DNA of 35,822 bases, taken from the NCBI GenBank assembly GCA_003154115.1, contig PMCF01000139.1, positions 1 to 35,822 of the forward strand, in the 5' to 3' direction. The DNA is from Anaerolineae bacterium. Its GTDB lineage: Bacteria; Chloroflexota; Anaerolineae; Fen-1058. Below, one piece after another: positions 23,763 through 34,200 of this stretch. Position 1 is the first letter of the stretch, and each line of letters begins with the position of its first letter. Both the position numbers and the translations under genes were made by a program. The notes under the pieces are model-generated. The model was not told the origin of the DNA. It worked only from the letters and a program-made list of their open reading frames with translations, and did no database searches.

Positions 23763-25199
23763 TTACCCCTGTCGCAAATCCCGATCGAGTCGATCGAGAT
23801 CGATCCACAGGCAGGCCTGGTTGCCCATCGCCTGCTTTGCTTCTGCCGTGAAGCCGCTTTTCGAGAACAAGGCATACGTCACTTTCCAGTTTTCCGCTGG
23901 CGCTGGAATAATCTGCGCGGCGCGTTTGAGAAAGCCTTCGACGACTCCCTTGCGAATCGGCTCCGCCGTCCACTTACACTCGCCCAGTAGAATGGCATGC
24001 GCGTCTTCGTTGATGGCCACGACATCGATTTGCGGTTTGCCGGTAGCCCAAAACGAGCCGACGCGGCGCGGCACAAACGGGAGCTGTCCAGCGTCGCCCT
24101 GACGCAGCACCCACTCGCGACAAAGCTCTTCAAAGACAAACGTCCCGATGTATTCCGAGAGATGCTGCCGCATGTTTTGCCAGGCTTGCTGAATCAAGCC
24201 CCGCTCCAGATTGGATCGCGCGGGCGCAATGAAGCGATAGTAAAATCTCAAGTAATGATCCACCACCCGGTACCGGCCCTGCTTGCTACGCTCCGGGCGG
24301 CTGACAGTGGCCGGGACCTCACGCACGATAATGCCTAGGTGCTGCAGCACATCCAGATACTTGCCGACATTGGACGGCTGTAATCCGGACATGGTGGCGA
24401 TCTCGGACATGCGGGTGTAGCCGGCGGCGATCGAAGAAGTAACCGCCGCATAGTTGCGCGGCTCGCCCAGTTGGTCGCGCAGCAGCGCGCCCGCATCGTC
24501 CATGATCATCGAGCTCGCCAGCAGGCGCAGCAGGTTGTCATCCGCTGACTGATCGGGATCGCACAATTCCAAATATTGGGGCACGCCGCCCACGCACGCG
24601 TAGATCTTCGCGCGGTCGTCCGCGGAGTAGTGGGGGAAAAAGGAAGCGAGCGCGCCAAACGGCATCGGCTGCAGGTGCAGGGTGCTGGTGGCACGGTTAT
24701 ACAAGGGCGATCGATAGGCCAACACTTCGCGTTCAATCATGCCCGCATGGGAGCCGGTCAGAACCAACACGACCTGGCTCTTCTTCAACTTATGATCCCA
24801 CACTTTTTGCAGGACACTGGTCAACGCTGGATCGGCTTCAATCAGGTAGCTGAATTCGTCCATCACCACCACGACGCGCTCCTTCGCCAGGCGCGCAATC
24901 TCGGTGAAAGCCAACTCCCACGAACTGTACGTGAAATCGGCGGGCAGGTCCTGCGTCGGATCGAGAAAGTTCTGTACGGCTTGTGAGAAGTCGCGCAGTT
25001 GCGCAGCGCTCGACAGTCGGTCGGCCGTCCAGTACAACGCGCGATAGTGGCGGCTTTCCAGCCAATGCGTCAACAAAGCTGTTTTGCCGATACGGCGCCG
25101 ACCATACAGCACAAAGAGTTGTCCCCCTGCACGGTGGAAGACAGTGTCAAGCAAGGCGAGCTCGTGTTGACGGTGATAGAAGGCCATAAAAAGCACCAT
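23763..25199 (-). CDS. ATPase with C-terminal DUF234 domain
   Basis: A 478-residue protein of the archaeal-type ATPase/DUF234 group. Walker A is LYGRRRIGKTALL (about 30-42), Walker B VVVMDEFSYL (about 107-116). A winged helix at about 260-290 reads SEIATMSGLQPSNVGKYLDV. The C-terminal DUF234 region ends in a PD-(D/E)xK-like arrangement, IDVVAINEDAHAILLGECKW (about 390-412), suggesting nuclease ancestry. These are STAND/AAA-like switches of unknown output, often linked to stress or defence. The start may be ATG 25199 or ATG 25187 (MAFYHRQHE); neither ribosome site is decisive. A strong promoter and a perfect palindrome lie directly upstream, suggesting autoregulation. Confidence 0.88.
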   Translation of the reverse strand: MVLFMAFYHRQHELALLDTVFHRAGGQLFVLYGRRRIGKTALLTHWLESRHYRALYWTADRLSSAAQLRDFSQAVQNFLDPTQDLPADFTYSSWELAFTEIARLAKERVVVVMDEFSYLIEADPALTSVLQKVWDHKLKKSQVVLVLTGSHAGMIEREVLAYRSPLYNRATSTLHLQPMPFGALASFFPHYSADDRAKIYACVGGVPQYLELCDPDQSADDNLLRLLASSMIMDDAGALLRDQLGEPRNYAAVTSSIAAGYTRMSEIATMSGLQPSNVGKYLDVLQHLGIIVREVPATVSRPERSKQGRYRVVDHYLRFYYRFIAPARSNLERGLIQQAWQNMRQHLSEYIGTFVFEELCREWVLRQGDAGQLPFVPRRVGSFWATGKPQIDVVAINEDAHAILLGECKWTAEPIRKGVVEGFLKRAAQIIPAPAENWKVTYALFSKSGFTAEAKQAMGNQACLWIDLDRLDRDLRQG

Positions 25200-25202
25200 C
25201 CT

Positions 25203-25219
25203 TAAAGTATGATACTTTA
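25203..25219. promoter_or_regulatory. 17-bp palindrome, operator candidate
   Basis: TAAAGTAT-G-ATACTTTA is perfectly symmetric. It lies between the -10 box (25227-25232) and the start codon at 25199, overlapping the expected transcription start. A dimeric regulator bound here would block transcription; the gene's own winged helix is one candidate. Confidence 0.6.
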
Positions 25220-25226
25220 GAGATAT

Positions 25227-25254
25227 ATTTTATACCCGTCGGAGCGGTTGTCAA
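25227..25254 (-). promoter_or_regulatory. Strong sigma70 promoter for the ATPase gene
   Basis: On the minus strand a perfect TTGACA (25249-25254), a 16-nt spacer and TAAAAT (25227-25232, five of six matches). It lies between the end of the giant gene and the ATPase gene, which would otherwise depend on read-through. Confidence 0.6.
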
Positions 25255-25298
25255 GCCTTGGCTAATTTGTTGCACATAACTTATATTGTGCGTCTCAG

Positions 25299-28200
25299 CT
25301 ACTTTAGAATGGTCGGTAAATACACCTTCCACTCCGTTTGCTTACCCACGGTCACTTGCCCGTTCAACATTGACGCAATTCCCTGCGCCGCGCCCGAGCG
25401 ATCGCTGATTTGCGCAGCGTTGAAGTTCAGATTACTCTGCCCAACATTCAACGCCTTCAACGTGAATATCGCCAGTGTGCCACTGCCGTTTGCGCCAGAC
25501 GGTGTCGCACCGAGGCTGAAGACCCCATAGGTTACGGTGCCCGCCGTCGGACTGATGATCAGCCCGGCCGGGATAAATGTTCGACCCGTGCTGGCCGGAA
25601 ACGCTGCGACCGTCGCGCTGACAACTTGAATCTGCGTCGGGCTATAGGCCAGCGTGAATTCAAACGCGCCGAGATCGGCGACATCACTGATCCATACGCT
25701 GGTGGTGAAGGTCTGATTGACACTCACAGTGCGCGAATAGGGTTGAATCGAGAGCGTGACAGGTGTGGTCGCAGCAGATACCTTGGCCAGCTGCCTCGCA
25801 GCGCTGCAAAGCGTATTCCAACGATAGGCGACCACTTGCACGTCGAGGATGTCGATATCGCCATCGGGTGCGCCGAGCGGTTCCACATCATAAAGTGAAT
25901 CGTAAAGTGGCTGCCCGGTATGCGTTCCCCAGCGATAAGCCACACGTTGCACATCGAGGATGTCGATGTCATCATCATCATCAAAGTCGCCCAGGCAGGC
26001 CACGATGGACAAAGTGCCCGTCTGCGCGATGACCTCAAGGTTGCCACCAGACACCGTTGAGGCCTGGACACTGGAAAGTGTTAAAGCCGTCACACCGCTG
26101 CTGATCGGTTGCAAACGCACATAGGCCAGGTTGCCTGCGCCGCTTGGGCCAGGCGGCGTGCCACCCACACTGTACGCGCCAAAGGTCGCCGTGCCATTCT
26201 CGTTGTCGATCGTGGGGCCGATCGGTGTGAAGGTGCGACCCGTACTGCCAGGGAATTCGCCCAGCGTCACGGCCTGCACTTGCACACGTGCTGGATCAAA
26301 ACCAAGCGTGTATAGGAACGAACCGAGATTCGTGACATTCGAGATCATCACAGCCACGGTAATGGGTATTCCCACACTGGCCGACGACGCCAGCGGATTG
26401 ATACGCATTACCGTTTGCGTCGTAATGGCCGTCACCGTGATGAAGTTGCTGCGGGTAAGAATGTCTGTGCCACCTGGGCCAGTGGTGACGAGACTCACGG
26501 TGTAGTTGCCCGGCAAATTGTAGGTATACAAGGGATTCGGAAGAGTGGCCGTGCCGCCATCGCCGAACGCCCACAGCCGGCTGATGATCGCGCCGCTGGA
26601 TTGATCGGTGAATTGCACAGTTAGCGGCGCATAGCCTGAAGTTGGCGATGCCATGAAATTGGCGGCAGGCGGCAGAATCGCGGTGAGTTCTTCCAATGCG
26701 ATCTCATTGACGAAAGCGCCCGTTGTCGCATTGGTACGCACGATGCCCACGTCGATGCGGCCATCGACATAGGCGCTGTTGGGGACATCAAGCACGAGCT
26801 GATGCAGTTGATAATCACCCGTGTTGATGGTCGTGCCCGTATCAACCCCGTCGATCTGCACCTTCTGCACGCGCGCCGCGCCCGAAGGCTGCCAGAACGT
26901 CAGGTTGACTTGATATTGCTTCGCAGGCAGCAGGCCATCGAAGCGGTAGTACACCGTATTGGAAATCGGATTGACATGCACGCTGGAATAGGGCAATGTG
27001 CCCCACAGCGTATTGGCCACGCCGTTGGTGTAGCCATAGGCGCGGCCAAAGTTCGTCCAACGCCCGCCGGGATACGCCGGATCGATCGGGCCGCCCGCGT
27101 CCGCATAGCGATAATCGATGTCGAACAAGTTGATGGCGCTCACTGCGGCGCCGTCGATGCCGGGCGCTTCGATCGTGACGCTGATCGTCCGATCGGCATA
27201 TAGCGCCGGATCGAGCCGCAGCGAGAGGCGATGCACACGCCCATCGCCTAAGCCGGCCGGCCCGGCGATGTGGTTGCCATCGACCAAGATGCTTTCCTGC
27301 CGGCCCGCGCCATCGCATTCATACAGCGTCACATCGAGATGATAGAAGTGACCGGGCAGCAGGTGATCGAAACGATAGCCGACCTGGCCGCCGGGGTCCA
27401 TACGCAGCGTTTCAGGGGGCTGCGCGCCGCATGGAATGATCACATCGGGCTGGCCGAGATCGACGAAGCCATAGCCGATCGTGCTGGTGTACGGTTCATC
27501 ACTGGCTGCGCCGCTGTCGATCAGGATCGGCCCGCGCAGGCCCACGTACACATCTTTCCAAGCATCATTGTTGCCTTCGTCAAATTCGTTGATCTGCCCA
27601 TTCCGATCGGCCCGCGCGAACAACCGATATGACCCCGTGGCCGTCGGCGTCCACGTGAAAGCAATTGGGGTCGTGGCGTTGCCAGCCAATCCGGCCTGAT
27701 CGATTGCGCCAATTAGAATACCGCCCGCTTCAGGATTGCCTTGATAGAGCGCCACGTTCTGCGCGCCGGCATTCGTTTGACCGAGGTTGCGCAGCGTCAG
27801 CGTGACTGTCACCGGTTCGTTCGTGACAGGTTCGTCGTTGAAGAGATCGAACGAAGCGAAGCTGAGATCGGGCCGCGTGCGAATGGTGAGGGTCGTCGTG
27901 ACGGTGTTGTTGCTCTCGTTCGTCTCGGCCACTCGATTGTACGGATCGACGACGACGCGCACCGGCGTGGTGCCGGTGAAGCCCAACGTGTCCCAACGAA
28001 TTGACGCTTGCGCCGATCCATTCGCCGCGATGTTTGGCACATAGGCCGAACCGATATACCAGTCGCCCCAGTTCGGTACTTGCGCGAAGAAGGCCGCGCT
28101 CAAACCGCCGCTGGACGCACTGCCCGTGTTGCTCAGGGTTGCCGTCACAGTGACCGGATCACTTTCAGTCGGCAGTGGGTTACTGAAGGTGACACTCGCC

Positions 28201-31200
28201 GCGTTAAGCGTAGCGTCCACACTAGGAGCAGGCGTGAGCGCAAGATTGGTGAGGATGACATCGGCTTGTCGATCGATCGTCACGGTCATCGGCACATCGA
28301 TCAGGGTGTTGGTTGGTTGTGAAGCGAGGTAGGCATTGAGCGCACCCGCGAAATTACCGATCGAAATAACAGTCGGTTGCGTGATCGTTTGCGAAGCGGC
28401 ATAGATCGTTTGATTGCCGACCTGCACTTGCAAATTCGTGAGGCCGCCTGCACCGACATTGGTGACGAGCGCGTCGAGCGTGGCGCTGCCGTAATTCTGC
28501 GCGAGCAATCGTGTCGGCGTCATGATCGATCCGCCACCCACACCAAACGCGAAGTATCGCCCGAATTGCATCGTATAATTTTGGCTATTCGTAATGGCAT
28601 CCGGCACCGTGAAGCGAACGTTGGACGCACTGGTTTTCTCGGCGATGTAGCAAGTGAGCTTCTGCGTGCTAGCTGGCGGGTTGGTTGTGCCAGAAAGGGT
28701 ATTGCAGTATTCAATGCGGATGCGCCCAATACTTCCAGTACCACCATTACCACCTAGGCCGGGACCGCCCGTTGATACTCCGCCAGAACCACCATATGCA
28801 GTCCCCAGACTTGTTCCGAGCGATGCCGAACTAGCGACTAATTTAATACTGCCACCAGAGCCACCGCCTCCCGCATAGCTTGATACCGTTTGTCCCGCAC
28901 TTCCGTTCGACGTAATATTGCCGTTCAACTGAATATTTCGAGCGAATGCAAGTAATATGCCGCCGCCATTACCACCATATCCCCCAAGAACGCCTCCACC
29001 ATTTTCAAACCCACCGCCCCCGCCAGAACCCAAGAAGATGGTGCTTAGATCAGAAGTGCCGTATGGTTGTCCTGGAATTGCATCGCCATAGCCTCCAGGG
29101 CTTCCATCCGTTCCATAACCGGCACCAGCGCCAGCGCCAGACTGGCCATAAATTATCCCGCCGCTGCCACCACCACCACCGTTGTTCTGTTTATTCGCGT
29201 GGCACCCGCTACTAGTACAATATGCTCCTAATCCCAAATATGATTCTCCGGATTGACCTGTACGGCCCGCAGCTTGGCTACTTCCAAAGCCGCTACGAAA
29301 GCCAAGACCATTCGCGTTCACCGTGCCATTTATGACAACCGTGCCATTCGCCTGCAAAATCAGATTACCGCCTGTCGATCCATCCCATGCAGGCGCAGTC
29401 AGCGTGCCCCCAGTGTTCACCGTTACATTACTATACTGCGGCACTTTGATCACTTGTGCTTTCCCGTTGGTGTTATCGTAAGCATAGGCAAGCGGCTTTG
29501 CCAACGTCCAACTGGTCGATGAATTGATCGCCGCGATCTGCGCGAACTCCCAGCGGCCCACATTCGCAGTGCCTTGCGTTTGATGGAACAACACCGTATC
29601 ACCAACGGCGAAACCATTAGAATTGGCCGGTGATGCGGCTGATCCCGATGCAGACACATTGATGCGCGTTTGGTTGATCACAATCGTTTGCCCAGCATTC
29701 ACGACGAGATCGCCATCGCGCCCATCACCAAACATTTGACCTGAGCTCACGCCCTCGCCAAAATCGGCGCACGCTTTGCCGATGCCTTTTAGCGTTGTGC
29801 CGTTTGCATCATAAACCTTGCACGGCTCAATGCTGGCGCTGTCCGGCTGGATGTTCTCGGCGAAATCGACCGCCGCGTCCTGCGCGACGCTGCTATCAGT
29901 CTGTGTGATATGCGGTTTGTGCGTGATAATCGATCCGCCGCCCTCATCAAGGCTGAGGTGCGGCCCGAATTGCATCGTATGATTTTGGCTATTCGTAATG
30001 ACATCCGGCACCGTGAAGCGAACGCTGGACGCACCGGTCTTCTCGGCAATGTAACAGGTGAGCTGGACAGCCGATGTAGGTGGGTTGGTAGAGCCAGAGA
30101 AAGATTTACAATATTGCACCCCAATTCTGCCTTGTGAAGCGTCTCCACCATAGCCATCTCCGACAGTGCCCGAGTTATAGGCATTGCCTCCCGAACCACC
30201 CTGGGCTGTGATGAATCCGCCTAACACCTGACCGGTTCCAACTGTTACATTTAAGGAACCTCCTGAACCGCCACCGCCGCCACCGGAGCAAGGACCACCT
30301 GCCGCGCCATTTGCTCCGTCGAAAGAGATCGTTCCAGATACTAAGGTATTGCTTGCATAGAGTAGTCCGATTCCACCGCCGTTTCCCCCGTTACCTCCAT
30401 AAGGTGAGCAATTTGGGTCGCCATCCGCACCACCTCCACCACCGCCCGACCCTAAATGAATTTCATTTGAAAAACCCTGCCCGTAAGGAATTCCTCCAAT
30501 TCCAGGAGGAACGCTTTCGTGGCCTTGATGTCCATTACTACCAGACGTGAGGTAACCTGCACCGCCGCCGCCACCGCCCTCTGCGCCGCCGTTTGTGGGG
30601 CTTGGATCTCCTTGAGCACCGCCACCGCCACCCACGTTATTTGTTGTAGTAGATACTCCAGGACCGGTGTAACTCTCGCCTTGCCGCCCCTGTCGATCAT
30701 TGACTGATGGGCCACCAATTCCCCCTCTAAATCCTTTTCCCGATATATCTATCGTTCCATTGACAAGCATTGTGCCCGTTGCTCGGATTACGAGAATACC
30801 GCCTGTATTACCGTTCCATGCAGGTGCAGTCAGTTTCCCTCCATTTTGAATTGTGACATCAGTGTAATGCGGGACACTCACGATTTGCGCATGCGAACTG
30901 CCGCCAATGGTGTAGACATTTGAGATTGGCTTCGTCAAAGTCAAAACCCCAGAACCAAGACCAGCAATTGTCGCAAATTCATATAAACCGGCACCAGTAC
31001 CTTGAGTTTGGTGAATCAGAATTTCATGATTGGCCGAGAACCCAGAAGTAGTCGAGACGCCTAACGATGTTGCGCCTGAATTCACACTGGAATTCAAGGC
31101 TGCATATGAGTTGATTGTTTGATTCGATGAAACGGTCAACGGCCCATCGGAACCATCGCCAAACATCTGGCCCGAACTTACACCGCCGCCAAAGTCTGCG

Positions 31201-34200
31201 CAGGCTTTGCCAATGCCCTTCAAGGTAGTGCCACTTTCATCAAACACTTTGCAGGGTTCAATGCTGGCCGTATCTGGTTGAATGTTCTCCACGAAATCGA
31301 CTGCGGTGTATTGCGATACATTGCCATACACCAGCACGCGCTTGTCCCACGGGCGATTCGTCACATCGAAGGCATTGGCTGCACCCGCTGGTGCGCTGAT
31401 GTTGCCTATCACCGTAAGCGTGCGCGTCGGATTCGCGGGATCACTGGTGCGCAGCGTCAGCGCGCGATTGAATGGGCCGGTGGGTTGGGTTGCTGTATCG
31501 AGCGTGACGGTGTACGTCGCGGTATCGGCGGGCGACAACTGGCGCGAGGTCGCTCCTGTGATGGTGAGGCCATTCGTGTTGCCCAAATACACCAGCAGAT
31601 TAACAAAGCCCGTGCTGCCAAACGTGAAGGTGTGTTGCAGCTGCTCGCCCCGCGTGACCGTGCCGAAGTTCCAGGTTTGATCGGTGGCGTTCATGGCAAA
31701 GGCAGGCACGGGATCAGTCGCAAAAGTATTCAACGGTCGCGCCGCCGAATCGATGATGTTGCCTTCGCTGTCCGTCCAGTGCGCGATGAGAATGTTGTCG
31801 GCGGTCGCGTCAAACGTCTGCGAGAATTGCGAGGTCGACCACGTCGCGGCATAGACCGTCGGCCCGGCATTGAGCGTGAGCGTGAAAGGCTGGTGCAGCA
31901 CCAGTGCGCCATTCGAGACGAAGTCCACGTAGAGATGCGCACCGACAATCGTCGCCGCAGCCGGACTGTTGAAGATGAAGTTTGTCGTGTTCATGCCGGT
32001 CGGTGTTACGGATCCCGTCGTCGCAATCGACAGACCCACATTTGGCAACATCTGCCCGGTGTACGTCGGCACGAGGCTCGTTTGCAAATCCGGCAGTTGT
32101 ACGGGCGTCACGAAGCGATGCGCGCCCTGCGGATCGCTGTAGCCGACAATGACGACGGGCGGCATGAACGGTTCGCTGTTGATCGTGTACGTGAACGTGT
32201 CACGCGGCGACAGCGCTGTGACAGTAAACGACGTACCCGCGTTGAGCGTGCCGGTGTTGAAACCCACCTGCAAGCCCTGTGACACATCGAGCGGCAGGGG
32301 TGCGTGATAACTCGCGCCGAGGTTGAGCGTGCCCGTCGCGCCCGTGCCGTCGTTCCACGCCATCGCCGCGCTGCCCGAACCCACTACGCCCGGCGTGCTG
32401 ACGTTGAAGGTGTACGTCCGATCGAGACTGCCGCCGTAATCACCAGTTGAATAGACCTTCGCCGTATTCGCGCCCCAGTTGCCGAGGCCCGGCTGCTTGA
32501 TCAGACTGCCAACTGCGACATGGCGGCCCGGTCGCACGCGGCCATTGCCGCCTACCGTGTTGTTGCCAATGGTCGTAGACTCATCGGGCGAAACCATCAC
32601 CGCGCTGATGTGATAGGCATCGAACGTGCCCGCGTTGTCGAGCGCCAGCGTAGCCGTCACGACATTTCCAACGCGTGTGGTCGCATAACCCGCGAGGAGT
32701 TCGGGCTGCGGATGTGAGGCGGGATCATGCGGATCAGTGCCGTATTGCTCCTCCGCTCGATCGGGGTAGCCATCTCGATCGGAGTCGCGGTTGAAGCGGA
32801 AAAACAGGGCCGATCCGGCTTGCGCGGGCAGGTCGCGCAATTCGGTGTTGCCCGCATCCGACTGCGACAGATAGATATTCCACCACGCGATATCGGACAG
32901 GGAATGCTCATGCCACGTCGGCGCGTGGTTGACAAAGGTCGGCGTCGAGAGCGAATTGAGCAGGCCATCGGTATCGACTTGATGCGGGAAGTAGCGCGTC
33001 ATCACGTCCTGTACCGATTCGGTGCCCCAGGTCGGGATCACATACGAATCGACCTGCGGGTTGGCATCATCCGCGCCGCCTTCGGTGAAGATCGTCACGC
33101 CGCCGTTGACGGCGTTCTGATAGAAGAGTTGATCGATGCCGTAACTGTAGTTTTCGAGCACGACGGTGAGATGATCGCCCAGATCGATGCGCTTCATCTG
33201 ATCGAGCGTGAGCGGGATGGCCGTCGACGCGAACGTAAACGAATCGCCGGGGAAGACGTTCTGCAACTTGCCCGACGGGAACTGCTCCCACGCCGGATAC
33301 GAGACGATGGGCGTGGTGTCGTCGCCGAGATAGACGTTGAAGATCAGGCCGGAGATTTCGCGCGCGTATTCGGTGCCGGTATTGCTGATCGTGTAGTTGA
33401 AGGTGAGATCGGCGGCGTGGCTGGAATCGACGGCCCAGGCCGTGCTCCAGTTCTCGCCGGTGGTGAAGCCTTCCGATTCGGACAGCGTGTGTTCTTCCGA
33501 TTCGGTGTGCGTGGTCGTCTGCGCGCCGCCATAGGAGTGACCGTTGGTGTGGGTCTCGGTGAGGCGCGGCTGCGTGATGGCATAGGCAACATCATGCAGA
33601 CCTTGCGCCATCAATGCGCCTTGTTGATTGATGGCGTACCCTATGCCATCAATCGATGTTCCCAACGACTGAAAATTTGCATCTAGATTCGCAGTTATTT
33701 GTCCAAGTTGCCGAGAACTCAGCCCGTTGTTATTTGTGATATGGTATGTGTTCGTGGAGATTTGCTTTTGCACATCATCTGGTTTTAGGCCTTCAAGGAT
33801 ATCCACCACACCACTACCGACCGCTAAGCCGCCTCCGATTACGGAAGCGGCGCAACCAAATCCTGCAGTCTCCAGTCCAAGAGTAATACAGCCCAATGCT
33901 CCACCAGTAATCCCTCCAAGCACCTGTACGCCGCCCCAGGCGATTTGCCAAGGATTGTACTCTGGTGCAAGAAGAAGATTGCCCTGCAACGGTGTCGACA
34001 CCGCCTGCGACACTTCTTCCCAGTTATTCCACGTCACCGAATTGGCAATGCTGTCACTCGTGCCGCGCGTGACCGAACTGCCATACGTTTTCGCCGATTG
34101 CGTCATTTGCCCTTGCTGCGTGGTGATCGTCGTCACGCGATTGACGTGCCACGATCCCGGCACGACCGAAATCTCGGGCACCGGGTAAGCGGCAACCATC

